Positions 1-13,130 of a DNA stretch of 64,000 nt are shown piece after piece. The first letter of the stretch is position 1; each line of letters begins with the position of its first letter. The translations under genes were made by a program, and so were the position numbers. The notes under the pieces were generated by a model. The model ran no database searches, had not been told where the DNA came from, and saw only the letters and a program-made list of their open reading frames with translations. The stretch is from Sphagnum magellanicum (Eukaryota > Streptophyta > Sphagnopsida > Sphagnales > Sphagnaceae). The stretch lies in assembly GCA_021904315.1 (NCBI GenBank), contig CM038908.1, forward strand, positions 31,858,001 to 31,922,000, read 5' to 3'.

Positions 1-3000
1 AAATTAAATATACTTCCAAATTATATCAAGTCAAATTCTTTAGCTCATTTCAAATATGGCAATCAAAAAATCTTTATAAAATAACATGAACACGTTATTG
101 TGCATGGAACAACCTTCACCAAATTAGTTTTTTTTCTAGATCATAACATTTGTTAAAGTTGTTGCATTTATAAATGCACCATGTATTCAAGAGAATTTTG
201 TACATATATTTTGTAATATTATTATTCATCATGTTCAACAATTATCATATTAGGTATTAACCTATCCTTACCCATTAATGTCCATGCGCATAGTCCATGA
301 AGCTTTTCATTTGTTGACCAATTTTGAAATTTTTTAACTATTGATAAAAATAAACCCAATATACATTGTATACAACATACCTTGAAATGTTTGTAGGTTG
401 ACAAAATTCAAGTATTTTACCTACCCATAGAGGATGGGTTTTGAAGATTTGTGTTTGTGTTTAGGTTCCAAAGCCAAATTCTTCAAGCATATAAAATCAT
501 GTTTGATTGGGGTTTGGGAAGTTGTATCTATTAGAACATACCACATTAAACAAAATATTTTGTTCAAGGATGATAAGTTTTGAGCATCTTTTGAATGGAT
601 TTTGTTTTGAAAAGTATGAAAACTATTCCAAGCATGTTAAATAGTAGTTAAATTGGAATTTCCATTACCCAATAGTGGTTTTTTACCTTCCTTTTAAAAG
701 TAAGGATGATATTTGGTAAGCATGTGAATGTGAGCTAGATGGAATATTTTGGATATATTCTATCCATGTCATGTTCAAATATTCTTTGAATTTTTTTGTC
801 ATTTCCAATTTAGCATTCACCATTAAGTCTGACTACTAAGAATGAACCACAATAATTTCATTACACCATTCAATTTGCACTAGGTGTGCTTCAAAAGGAG
901 TGTTGATCAAAACCACACTCTAACTAAAATTATATTGTATTGTTTATAAGAGTACAAAAATGTGTGATTATAATTATGCAAATTGGGTTAGTAATATTGA
1001 TGACTACTAATCCCCATCATATTATGTTTTTATTTGGGAAATGGAGTTATTAATCAAAGTAGTAACTAATATACCTCTATTATTATGTTCTTAATAAAAG
1101 TTGAATATACGGCAATTTCTCAAGTGAGAAGGTAGGTAATGTGGCTTTCATCAAATTTTTAGAACATTGATCAACCATAAATGAAACCTATTATTATATA
1201 TGCCAACAACCAAGGTTATATATCTCTTTCAAAGAATTGAACCTTTTATGCTTACATATAACATATGATGCTCACATGTAACATATTGAGTTTCATCATC
1301 ATTCAATGCATTCGACAAAATCAAATAGGGCTTCATTGAGTTGATGTTTTACAACACAAATAATATGGTTGCAAATATATCGACCAAGGGAACTTTTTAA
1401 AATAAGCATGAACATTTATGTTTGATGGGCATGGTTAAATATTTGATGTGATAAGTTGTTGGGTGGGGGTGTTACATATCAACATTTGACCAAATTATTT
1501 TAGATATTTTTGTTTTATGCATTTAAAATTTAGAACAATGATGTATTTTAGTTAATTATTCTTACTTACACAAAATTAACATTGCTTGATTTTCATATGG
1601 TTTATTCTTCCATTACACAAAGAACATCATTATGGTGAACATTAATGAACCCTATTTAATATTTTTCCCTTGATGTCCTTCTCATGGCCTATTGGTTAAA
1701 AAAATGGCCTATTTAAGTTCCCTTTATGGACAATCCACTTTTAATAATCACTTGATACCCATTATCCTTATCATTGTCCCTTCAAAACCTATTTCCTTTC
1801 TCTTGTGTTAAGGCTTAGATGGCCCACCAATGGTGAGTATCAATTGTTCATTCCTAAAATTCATTTCAAACGCCACAACCACATTAAAAAGTAACCTTTG
1901 AAGTACAAGTGGGATGAATTCAGCGGGGGGGTTATCTTACTTTATTATGGCCATGGTTCTTCCTTCCATACCTATTGGAATCACTTCCTATTTTTGCTTA
2001 CACCCCACTTTAATTCCAATGTGCCAACTTCATTTTGCACTAAGCTAATGGTATTAATACAAGATCTAATCACACCTTTACCCCTAAATATTAGGGTAGA
2101 TAATTTTGGTTTTGCTTTCCTTTACATTTCAAAATCCCTTGCATTTAGAGATTAACCCTTAAGTTTTTGTCATGCTGTTGTTTATGTGTTTTTTTCTCCC
2201 CCTTCTTTTGCTAGGTATCTTACATGTGTCATTACTTTCTCCCATCCCTTTTAAATGATGGCTATTACGAGTAGTCAATATGGGCAACAACCACATACAC
2301 CTTTACAAGCATAAACTAAACACCAAATCTAGCAAAAAAATTGCAAATTTAATCAACTTCACATTCAACTTTATTGAAGCAATTTAACAACCTTCATACA
2401 TTCAAGTATCACAAGTCTTGATATAACCCTTCTATTATTTGCTCATTTGTTTCTTAGATGTAAGGTTTTCAACTTATATTACTTCTTTATGAACTTACTT
2501 CCTACCTCTAAAAACAACTCAACACCTTATTGAACCTCCACAAAAGACGGAATTGTTAATTTTCCTTAACCCCGAAAAGCAACACCAAATATTGGAAAAA
2601 CTTAAAAGAGGGATAAAAGTTCTATAACTTGGCATTTACCTTCTCTTTATAACATCTAACATTCATCCTTCTTAAGCAATGTCCATCCAAACTCCTCCTC
2701 TAATCCTCTTGAATGCATTTTTGCTAAAATGAGTTAATCAAAGACATAACACAATGCTTACTTTCATTGTTTCAAATCGTAAATTAAATTAAATTGATTT
2801 TCTTCCTCCTATACTATGAGAACATTTGGAAAAGTTTGAAATGAATGTAATGAATATATGGAGTACCCAAAATCAAGTTTAATGTAATTTAAAACGTGCT
2901 TTTGCTACTTAATGGACTCCATGAAGGTTTTTAAGAAAATTCAAATTTATATTTATGGTATTGTTTAAAAAATACACATTTACATAAAAATATAATGTAA

Positions 3001-5185
3001 CATCCATTTGAGTCATGAAAATTTAAATAAATTTTATGTTCACGTGTAAATCATGATTTAAAAAATATTCTTTTTAAACAACCAATCATATTTGGCCATG
3101 TCATTTTGATAAAATAACCCATTCCTTATAATGATTTGGTCACATGGGCACTTTTGGCATTTTTTTAACAACAAATATATTTTCCTCCATCTCATCCTTG
3201 CACTATTTTCATAACACTTATAGTAGTTGTTATCATAATTATTTTTTTGATCACAATGTTCTAACCCACAACCTTGAACATTTCTTTTAAACTAAACCTA
3301 TAACCCCTTTTTTTCATGAATAACATGTCGCCTAAAAAAAATGGGAGGTGATTTTGAGATGGTAATCCTTATCATTTTGACTATAAATTCACCAAGGATT
3401 ATTGGAAATTTCCAAGGAAGAAAAAGGAGGTTACAATAAATATTATTCATAAACCAAAGATCCTTCTAGCCAAACAAACATTACAATTATAACACTATGG
3501 ATTTCAAGGGATCAGACCTCTTTTGATTTCCTTCTAAGGAACCAATTGGTTGTTGATGAATGTGACAACTCATCATTCAACAACAAAAACCCCATAAATG
3601 CTACCCCAACATCATCATGTAGTTCCATTTTGAAATTGGACAAAGATTAAGAATAGAGTGGGTACTTGTGACAGACTAAACCTCTCAATTTCCTTTTGTT
3701 CCAAAATCCCTAGAGCTCCCATTATCCCATTGGTACTCTCTTCTTAGAATAAACAACATTACACATTCACACTGAATTTCCCAAAACCTAACATAAATGA
3801 TGACTACCACCACAACTGCTCCTAAAATTGTTAAACTCTTTCATCACTTCCCTTGATTTGGTCCCTAAATACAGACATCCTACTCCCTTCTTGACATTCA
3901 TGGCACAACGGAAAAACAAGTGCTAGGTTTAACAAAAGGAAAAGTCCAGAAGGGCATCCATCCCCAACTAATTACTATCCAAATCCAAACAAATTCCATG
4001 CTTCACAACTTGAAGAATCAAAATTTAACTTCTTCCACATTCCCAAAATAAAAATGTTTGGTTTCTTCCTCCTCAGCCAATTTCATATAATTTTTCTTCA
4101 TCCACATCCTTCCACTCCCTTGAAAGCTCAGCATTAATCATTTCTAAGAATCGTGATTCATAGTCCTTGTAAATATTATCAATTGAGTAGCAAGGATTCT
4201 ACTCCATCATTGAAACTACCTCACCAAAGCCGTTCCATGGAAAAACAACATTAAATACAGTAACTTGCAAAACAACAAAACAAATCCAAAAATAGAAAAC
4301 AAGAAACTGGATTTTTGGTGTCCTTGAAGCATAATAGTTTCAACATCATCCACCACCCATTTGACTTACGGTTCCCACTTTCATTCATGCTCATCCACAA
4401 AACATCTTGGACATTGTTTTAGGTCATAGACCACCATCTCCAAGCTCCCTTGCAAATGTTCATAATTCCTTGGCCTCTAACACATATTTCCATTATAAAA
4501 AACTCACAAGCTTACCCTTTGTGAATGCAACCACCAAGAATATTTTGCAACACTCTCCTAAAGGACTTGCTTGAAGAATAAAACATGTTACATACTCTAT
4601 AGTCTCGACCCTAGGACAAAGAAACATTCAAGAAAATATTTTCCCTTTTCACATTTCCTTGTTTAATCATTATTCAATCATGGGGGGCAAGATAAAATAA
4701 TCATTGTGCTATCTAACCCCAAGTAGCAAACCACCCACCGTTCTTTATTTATCTTGGGTGAGTGCAAGTTAAGGTGGTTCATTATGAGACACGTGAAAAC
4801 ATCATATATATTTTTGAGCATTGGAAGAAGTAAATAGTTCAACCATATTCAATCCAAGTAATTGTTTAATTTATTACTTGGGCCCAACCAGATATTTTCT
4901 TTAAAAAACATGTTCACAAACCCAACATAGAATGAATCATTTTCCATAATGATATGGACTTATGAAAAGATACAAATTTTTAACACTAATGAAAAAATAC
5001 ATAATAAAATACAATTGACATGCTACAAAATCTTAAAACTTGATTTATTGATATATATTTAAACTAAACTATAATCCCTAACAATCATAATATTAATCAT
5101 TGAATTGTTTTGAAGGCCATTAAAAAAAACCTATTGTTGAGGTGCACAATCCATTCAATTCATTTTATAAATCCATAGATCTTTC
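1..5185. other. AT-rich intergenic DNA, no gene seen
   Basis: I see no gene, RNA gene or intact mobile element here. The longest open stretch (85 codons near 1.9-2.15 kb) has no recognisable motif, and its composition matches the surroundings. From about 2.3 to 4.8 kb the + strand is rich in C and A. That could be the trace of old reverse-strand coding or transposon sequence, but no domain is readable. Confidence 0.6.
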
Positions 5186-6041
5186 TGTCACACCAAAGTG
5201 GGTTTCCACACTATGTGAACACCCGGGCATTGAGGGTGTGCTTTGGTATAATTAAGCCGTCCTGATTTTGGCAGTGGATGTTTTTCTCCATGACGGCTGC
5301 ATGGATGTGCATGGGACGTTTATGTGAGTGGGTGTGCAGGAGTGAAGGCGGCGCGAATGATGAAGAGGAGTGGAGCTGCATTGATGCGCCGAAAGGTGGG
5401 AAAGGAGGAAAAGCTTGATGGGGAAGCTGGGTGTAGAACGGAACGACAAGACGCTTAGATGTGACGCAGTTTTTGAGAGAGAAGAAGAAACTCGATAAAG
5501 GGAAGGGAGACAGATTTTTTGGAAAAATCAGAGAGCACTGAGACCACAGAGGGGAATTAGAGGAGGAGGAGCAATCCTGGTGAGAAGGTAGAGAAAGCTT
5601 AGTGAGACGGTAGCTTGGTTGAAAGTGAGAAACTTCTGCTGCGCTTGACAATGAGTCAAGTTACTACATGAGAATCAGAGAGAGAGAGAGCTCAGAGAGT
5701 GCTAGGAATCTGATGTTTTTGTGAACATCTCAGATGGGAAGCAAGCTTGTGCTTTCGAGGAATGTACAGAGTTTGTAATGAAACAAGAGAGTTTCCTTTG
5801 CTGGCATCTGTGGGAACGTGTGAGGCAAGAGATAGATCCATTGAAATCTTGTTCTGCTGCTGTGTAGGAAGAAAATGCTTGCAGGTCTATGATTTTGTGA
5901 TGCTCGTTTGAAAGAGTCAGTAGGTAGGTTGTGTGTTGTGTTTTTGGAGATCTAAGTTGTATGCCAGTGACTTAGGAGAACGTGGACGCTGGGGTTTGTT
6001 GAAGGTAGTCAATGCGCTGTGTTTTCAGGACCCTCTCTTTT
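5186..6041 (+). repeat. 5' LTR of the Ty3 element
   Basis: It begins TGTCACACCAAAG and ends in the pyrimidine stretch just before the primer-binding site. It is about 97.8% identical to the copy at 12271-13127. The end is not a canonical CA, so the exact 3' border is uncertain by a few bases; the last shared bases overlap the start of the primer-binding site. Confidence 0.9.
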
Positions 6042-6057
6042 TGGTATCAGAGCATGG
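6042..6057 (+). promoter_or_regulatory. Primer-binding site (initiator tRNA-Met)
   Basis: TGGTATCAGAGCATGG directly follows the 5' LTR. This is the common plant retrotransposon primer-binding site, complementary to the 3' end of initiator tRNA-Met. It fixes the inner edge of the 5' LTR. Confidence 0.9.
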
Positions 6058-6118
6058 TTCCGTGTTCCCAACCTTGGTAGAACCTGTAGATGTTTAGATA
6101 GAATGATAGTTGAGAATC

Positions 6119-6775
6119 ATGTCTTCGTCTAGTGACGAAGGGATTCCTATCGAGCATGTGACTCAAGAAATCCGTGAGCAATAGCTTGTTGGTAGATTTG
6201 ATTTCCTTACTGTTCAAAACGGACCATAGAGGGGAGCTGTGATTTTGCGCTTTCTAGGTTTTGGAGTAGTGAGACTTGTAGGGATAAACCCTGACGAAGC
6301 TCGTGTAGGAGACATCGCTGTAGAAGTAGCTCACAGTGGTTTCTACACTCGTGCATGAGTTTGGTTAAGGTCATCAATGGAGCAAGGGGGTGGGCATCAA
6401 CCTCAGACTTGCAGGCCAACTTTTACTTCACTTCCTACCTTGCGTAGGGTTGCTCCTGCATATGCTGAGAGACAGCGTGCAGTACTGAGACTAGGGGATA
6501 TTTGGATTCCTAAGTCGGCGGTGTCACCTAACCATTTTGTGAGATTGTACATTCCCGGTGTTGAGGATTTGTTTCAGGAAGGAGATCGTTTGCTTCGAGT
6601 GGAACATGGCGGATCGCGATCCCGCCTCATTAGCTGGAGATTGTGGCGAAGCAATGAAGGAGAATTGAGATTCCAGCAAGAGTTTACGGATGAGCAGAAC
6701 TTCACCACTGTGCCATCCAACATTGCGCTTCTGGAACCGATAGCCGAGGGTGTTCAGTCCGAGTTCAATGAATGA
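6119..6775 (+). pseudogene. Coding-like leader region ahead of gag (fossil)
   Basis: Between the primer-binding site and gag there is a stretch with coding-like composition, including an open segment of 132 codons at 6377-6775. It has no motif I recognise. It may be an N-terminal extension of gag or a leader reading frame; some plant Ty3 lineages have extra reading frames. It is part of the broken element. Confidence 0.45.
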
Positions 6776-6916
6776 TTCGGACAACATTTATTTTTCAAGA
6801 ATTAGAACTGTGTAGCAAGAGCTGAGTTTTTGAGCAATTTTGTTTGCATCTATTTTGAATTGGGTTGAGTGAAGAGGAGTGCTGCATTTTTGTTGTGTTG
6901 TTGAACCTCTGTAGAG

Positions 6917-7726
6917 ATGACGAGCCCGCAGGGAATGGATGAATTATTTTGGGGTCGAGATCATGAGGATGTGAACGATTGGGCGGAGCAGTTCACCATG
7001 GCTGCCGAAGTGCGCGATCTCACTGCTAATAAGCTATTCAAAATCGCCAAGCTGAATTTGCGGGGTCGAGCCAAGGAGTGGTATAGGAGGCTCCAGTCGG
7101 TGCCTACCGACTGGGTTGAATTACGGACGTTGATGGTGCAGAAGTACGAAAACATAGATGCTAATGACATCCGAATGAGGATGGACACCATCAAGCAAGA
7201 GCCCAAAGAAAGGGTTCAGAAATATTTTGAACGCCTGGACAAGTTATTTCGGAAGGGTAAGATACAAGATGTAAAGCAGAGGAGGAGGTTCTTGGCCAAA
7301 CTAAGGCCAGAGATCCGAAAGCTTTGCGTGGTGAGGACGTTCACAGACATCGAAGAACTGGTTGGAGCTGCAACAGAGGTGGAGAGAGTTCTGGGTGAAC
7401 TCGGGGAAACACCATATGAGTCTCTTCCAGAGGAACAGGAAGAAGAGGCGCCGAAGAGCAATGTAGAGAAGCAAGTTGCTGCGTTGAACAACACAATCAT
7501 CTATTTATTCAAGGGGAATTCGCATGATCCAAAATCATCATCCTCTTCCGCTGTCTTTGGAGCATGTCAGTTCTGTCAAGGTGGGGACCATATGGCCACT
7601 GCCTGTCCGAGGCTAAATGAGGCACGGTTGAAATGTGCAAAGTGCCATATGCCGCATAGGACAGAGAACTGTGGAATCAAATGTACCTTCTGTGCGGGAC
7701 TGGGGCACTCTGAAAACAAATGCTAG
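6917..7726 (+). pseudogene. gag (capsid/nucleocapsid) region of the Ty3 element (fossil)
   Basis: The 269-codon segment has a gag-like helical core in its N-terminal half (WAEQFTMAAEVRDL, then LRGRAKEWYRRLQ), as in the retrotransposon gag domain. Three cysteine-rich knuckles sit at its end (CQFCQGGDHMATAC, CAKCHMPHRTENC, CTFCAGLGHSENKC). The first and third keep the CCHC spacing. Three knuckles is more than the single one common in plant Ty3 gag. The pol region follows closely. Confidence 0.88.
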
Positions 7727-7777
7727 AAGAAGCCCAAAGATGGGAAATCGCCAGCTGGAGTTGCGAATTTCTTAGAA

Positions 7778-10700
7778 GTGTTGCTTGACGATGGAGCGGC
7801 AATCGAGCAGCAACTCAATGAGCTGTGTGGAAGTAAAAATTTATTTTCTTACACCCGAGTGCCGAGGAGAAGAACTCCGATTGATGTAGCACTAGGAGGA
7901 GTTGCACCAATCCCTGAAGCTGAAAGAGAGGGAGTTGGTGCAAACAGGGACGCTTCTGTGAGGTCCAAAATTTTGTCACATTTCATAAAGGGAAAGATTC
8001 CCCTATCTCCCATGGAAACCATTCTTATGATTCCTAGAGAGCTGGAACACCTTGAAAGCTTGGTGAAGCTGGCAAGGAGAAAAAGGGATTCGGATACCAC
8101 CGAGAATCAAGTGTCAGTGGTCTCTGCATTCCCGTCACTAAGGAAGATCTGCGTCAACAAGACGCATCGGAGCAAAACTCTACATCCGCCTGTGGAGATC
8201 AACAACTGCATTGTTGAAGGATTAGTAGACACATGAGCATCCATGTCTGTACTAGCTGCTGCTGTAGTAAGAGAATTGGGGATAATGCATCTTGTGACAG
8301 GAAATGAGAGTTACAAGACTGCATCAGGAGTGATCACTCGGGCATTGGGCCGGATTGATGAGATTCAAGTGAGAATTGGGGGCATACAATGTGCCATGAC
8401 CTTCATGGTAGTAGACGCGGACGGGTACGACGTGGTACTTGGTCTGGACTTTCTGATGAAGATTGGAGCGGTGGTTGATGTGGAACAAGGTTTGATCCAG
8501 GTAAGACATGGGCCTGGGACCAATGTGGAGGTATTGCCACTAACTGTGGTGAACTTATTGCAGAGAATGAGTGCGGGTACGATGGTGCGAGAAACGTCGA
8601 CTACTTGGAAGGACGCACTTGCCCAACAAGATGGTTGCGCAGTACCTGATCAGGGCCGAGAGACGATCGATGAGGAGGACAATGCATCCACCTCAGATTC
8701 TGATGATGACAGCGATACCAGTGAGTACTATGATTCGGAATCTCAGCAAATAGAACAGATCGACTCAGAGGATGAATTTGTGGATGCGGAATTCGAGGAG
8801 CCGGTCAACTCAGAAGGGCCACAGGAAATGTTGCGACTGATGTTACAGGAGCAGGCTGACGGGATCATGACAGAAGAGATCATGGATGGGGATGATTATG
8901 CCCACTGGATCAAATGGGTGGCTGATGCAGAGGAGAGTAGGCAGATTATGCATGAATCCACACACAATGTACCTGTTCCATTGTTGCTGCAACAACATTG
9001 TCCCCAACACGACTCTACAATTCCCATGATACTCCAAACCATCCAGGTAAAAGGTGGCGACTCTGATTGCGAGCCTAGTGAAAAGTTTGTGTCACCCAGT
9101 TGTCATGAACCGGGAACCAGATGGAAGGAAATTTGTGAATGAATTAGGATCGACGCCGATTTAGGTGAAATTGGGCAGCAACAACTCTAGGGAATCATGG
9201 AGAGATACCAAGACGTCTTTGCTTGGAACAAGGGCGAACTGGGTTGCTGCACAATTGGTGAGCAAGCATTGACACGTAAGGATTTCCACCTTGCAAAGCA
9301 TCTCCTGGTAGACTGTCTTACTGGGAGGAACCTGAAGTAAAAAGACAGATTGATGCATTGGTAGACTTGGGTAAGATGAAGCCCAGTAACTCCGAATATG
9401 CCTGTCAGGTGACTCTGCCAGTAAAGGAGGATGGGAATAGGCGTTTCTGTGGGGACTATCGGCCTCTCAACACTCAAACGCGCAGAGATATGTTTCCAAT
9501 GCCACTCGTGGAGGATGTGATTGATCAGCTGGGCAAGTCAACGTGGTTTACAGCTCTAGACCTTTAGTCTGGGTTTTGGCAAATTCGAATGGCTCCAGAA
9601 GACATGAAGAAGACAGCTCTGATCACCAAGACTGGGTTATACGATTGGACAGTGATGCCATTCGGACTCAAGAATGCAACGAGTACATTCACTCAAACCA
9701 TGTCAGAAGTTTTTAAGGATTTGGGGAGCAGATTCCTGAAGGTGTTCGTTGACGACCTCAATGTGCACAGTGAAAGCTGGGGGGAGCACCTTCAACATCT
9801 GGATGCGGTGCTCTGCAAACTCAGGGAAGTGAATTTGAAATTCAACCCAAGCAAGTGTTGTTTTGCTGCTAAGACTATCACCTTTCTGGGTCATGTAGTG
9901 AGCAAGGAGGGTATCCGACCCGACCCTGGAAAAATAGAAGCGGTGTTGCATTTCCCAACACCGAAGAATGTCCCAAGTGTCAGATCATTCTTAGGTCTGA
10001 CAGGTTACTACCGCAAGTATGTTAGAGGATACTCGAACTTGGCAGGTCCTTTGTTTGAATTAACGAAGAAGGACATTGCATTTGTATGGGATATGCGCTG
10101 TGAACAGGCATACCAGGTGTTGAAGGCAGCACTGGTGGATGCGCCAGTGCTCACACGACCGAATTTCAAGCAAACCTTCTGGCTGGATGTGGATTGGTCG
10201 ACCAAGGGAGTGGGAGCCATCCTGTCACAAAAGGAAGGGAAGTTCGAAAAAGTCATAACATATGCCAGCAAAAGCTTGACTGAGGCTCAGAGAAAATTCC
10301 ATCCGATGGAAGGAGAATGCTACGCTCTGATTTGGGGCGTGATGCATTTCAGGCAGTACTTGGACATGAAGCACTTCATCCTACGCACAGACCACAAACC
10401 GTTAGAGTGGTTAGCGACTATATCTGATGCACATGGTAGGAGAGGCAGATGGGTCAGCATGCTACAAGACTTTAGTTTCAAGATCGTACATCGACCAGGA
10501 CTCAGGCACACAAATGTGGATGCCTTGAGCAGGTACCCTGTTGAATCAACTGCAGATGACGATGATTTTGGTGCGGAGATCCAAGACATTGCAGGTATTC
10601 CAGCTGATGAGCCTAAGGAAGATGGAGAGCTTCTCTGTGTTAAGGTAGGGGAAGAATCAGACTGGATGTGTGTCGGCAACCATCAATTGTACATGCTCGA

Positions 10701-12018
10701 CGTTGCATCAACAGAAGATCTATCTGAGGGACCTCTTCCAGAAGAGGGAGCAGTGTTAACAGGAGACAAACCTGAGCAGTGCGGAGGAGTGCGAGCGGCA
10801 CTGAAGAGAAGAGTGCCTCAGTACTTTGACAAGCGACAGCAATTGGAATTGGCTTTGGCAGCTCAGGAATTGTCTGAATTTGGGGACCATGAATTGAGTC
10901 CTATACAATCCGAGGGTGAGGAAGATCACGAAGTAATGTCAAGTTGTGTTGACATATGGGAGGATGCAAACTGCTTAATGTTTCTGAAGGAAGGCGTGCT
11001 GCCTGATGCAGTTGACTATGAAGAAGCCAAAAGGATCAGAAAGAGGGCAAGCAACTATTGCTGGAAAGAGCAGAAGCTTTTCTTCAAAGCGTTACTCGTG
11101 CGCAGATCTGAGGAGAGGGTGTCTTTAGTGAGACAAATGCATGAAGACCTGGGGCACTTTGGGGAACAACGAACGTTGGCAGAGGTTTGACGAAGGTACT
11201 TCTGGCACAATCGAACTGAAGAAGTGAAGGCAATGGTCAGAGGGTGCCAACAATGCCAATTGGTGAGAAGCTCAGGCAGCATCCGATCTAGAGATGAACA
11301 ATTGAAAAGCATTCCGGTTTGTGATTTATTCCATCGAGTTGCACTGGACACTGCAGGGCCATTGCCTGAGACTAAATCGGGCAACAAGTATATTCTGGTG
11401 GCCATTGACCACTATTCAAAGTGGTGCGAAGCAAAGGTGGTTGCTGACCATGGAGCGAAGACGACAGCCAGGTTCTTGGAGGATGAGAAAATTTGTAAGT
11501 ATGGAGTTCCCAAATTCATGTTGACTGACAATGGGGGGGAGTGGGCTGTAGAGTTCGATGTAATGTGTAGGGATTATGCCATTCAACACCAACGCACTGC
11601 GCCTCAATGGCCTCAGTGCAATGGGATGGCTGAGCGCATGATCAAGACCATCAAGCATGGTATAATTGTGCTTGCTGCTACTCCTGCCAACATGGATTGT
11701 TGGGACCAGCAATTGGCCAAGGTTCTGTTTGGGTACTGTTGTGGAATACAAACAAGTACAAAGTTTTCTCCGTTCATGATCCTTACTGGTCGAACACCAC
11801 GATTGAGGGCAGATAACTACTTGCAGGCCCTGACTGCTGAGACTGACGATGCTATGGATGTGGAAACTGCTGCAGCTCAGTTTCTGCAGAAAGTGGAACT
11901 CATTGCGAGTATCCACAACAACGTTTTGCTCAATGTGGAGCAAGCTCAACAACAACAAAAGAGAGTATATGCTGCCAGAAGAGGTAAACATTTGTTTGAG
12001 GGCTTGATTGCAGGTTAA
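7778..12018 (+). pseudogene. pol region: protease, RT, RNase H, integrase (fossil, broken)
   Basis: In order I see four domains. An aspartic-protease-like segment lies near 8.2-8.5 kb (YDVVLGLDFLMKIGAVVD) and is followed by an acidic spacer. Reverse transcriptase runs from about 9.35 to 10.0 kb (FCGDYRPLN, MPFGLKNA, VFVDDLNVHS, GYYRKYVRGYS). RNase H covers about 10.1-10.55 kb (FWLDVDWSTKGVGAIL, RTDHKPLEWL, HTNVDALSR). Integrase covers about 11.1-12.0 kb (DLGHFG, CQQCQL, LDTAGPLPETKSG, MLTDNGGEW). Residual coding-like sequence continues to about 12.2 kb. The region is broken in several places. The domain order assigns it to Ty3. Confidence 0.92.
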
Positions 12019-12250
12019 ACCATGGTGAAGATGAAGAAGCCAGGGAAGTGAAGGGCTCTGACTACAAGTTGGGAGGGACCCTACCAATTCATCGGACATT
12101 TAGATGGGAAGGGCAACCTCGATTTTGAAGAAGGCTGTCGATTATGCATCGTACAAGATGCCGATGGTCACCAATGGGAGAGGTCTCGTCGAGACCTCCA
12201 AATCTTTTATGCTCCACCAAACTAGATGAAGCTAAGGGACTCAGCTGTCT

Positions 12251-12270
12251 AAGAAGGGAGGGGTTACATA
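12251..12270 (+). other. Polypurine tract before the 3' LTR
   Basis: AAGAAGGGAGGGG, followed by TTACATA, lies immediately upstream of the 3' LTR. This is the usual site of plus-strand priming in LTR retrotransposons. Confidence 0.75.
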
Positions 12271-13130
12271 TGTCACACCAAAGTGGGTTTCCACACTGTG
12301 TGAACACCCGGGCATTGAGGGTGTGCTTTGGTATAATTAAGCCGTCCTGATTTTGGCAGCGGATGTTTTTCTCCATGACGGCTGCATGGCTGTGCATGGG
12401 ACGTTTATGTGAGTGGGTGTGCAGGAGTGAAGGCGGCACGAATGATGAAGAGGAGTGGAGCTGCATTGATGCGCCGAAAGGTGGGAAAGGAGGAAAAGTT
12501 TGATGGGGAAGCTGGGTGTAGAACGGAACGACAAGACGCTTAGATGTGACGCAGTTTTTGAAAGAGAAGAAGAAACTCGATAAAGGGAAGGGAGACAAAT
12601 TTTTTGGAAAAATCAGAGAGCACTGAGACCACAGAGGGGAATTAGAGGAGGAGGAGCAATCCTGGTGAGAAGGTAGAGAAAGCTTAGTGAGACGGTAGCT
12701 TGGTTGAAAGTGAGAAACTTCTGCTGCGCTTGACAATGAGTCAAGTTACTGCATGAGAATCAAATAGAGAGAGAGCTCAGAGAGTGCTAGGAATCTGATG
12801 TTTTTGTGAACATCTCAGATGGGAAGCAAGCTTGTGCTTTCGGGGAATGTACAGAGTTTGTAATGAAACAAGAGAGTTTCCTTTGCTGGCATTTGTGGGA
12901 ACGTGTGAGGCAAGAGATAGATCCATTGAAATCTTGTTCTGCTGCTGTGTAGGAAGAAAATGCTTGCAGGTCTATGATTTTGTGATGCTCGTTTGAAAGA
13001 GTCAGTAGGTAGGTTGTGTGTTGTGTTTTTGGAGATCTAAGTTGTATGCCAGTGACTCAGGAGAACGTGGACATTGGGGTTCGTTGAAGGCAGTCAATGC
13101 GTTGTGTTTTCAGGATCCTCTCTTTTTGGT
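12271..13130 (+). repeat. 3' LTR of the Ty3 element
   Basis: It starts TGTCACACCAAAG like the 5' copy and ends within TCTTTTTGGT. I count about 19 mismatches to the 5' LTR over about 857 bp. The 8-mer GGTTACAT occurs just before it (12262-12269) and just after it (13128-13135), which is discussed in the findings. Confidence 0.9.

Larger units (their letters stand above)
5186..13130 (+). mobile_element. Ty3-type LTR retrotransposon, nearly full length, broken
   Basis: This is a fossil of about 7.9 kb on the + strand. It has two LTRs of about 857 bp, a primer-binding site complementary to initiator methionine tRNA, a coding-like leader, gag with three CCHC knuckles, then protease, reverse transcriptase, RNase H and integrase in that order, then a purine tract before the 3' LTR. 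Reverse transcriptase before integrase defines the Ty3 superfamily. I see no chromodomain after the integrase, so a non-chromovirus plant lineage is likely, but the clade is unresolved. The element is broken, with roughly half a dozen interruptions of its reading frames. I count about 19 differences between the LTRs (2.2%), mostly transitions. With substitution rates used for plants this gives very roughly 1-6 million years. No matching target-site duplication is visible. Confidence 0.93.

Noticed and set aside
5211-5651. Reverse-strand open frames inside both LTRs (146 and 215 codons)
   Set aside because: They lie antisense within the LTRs, are duplicated because the LTRs are, and have no recognisable protein features.
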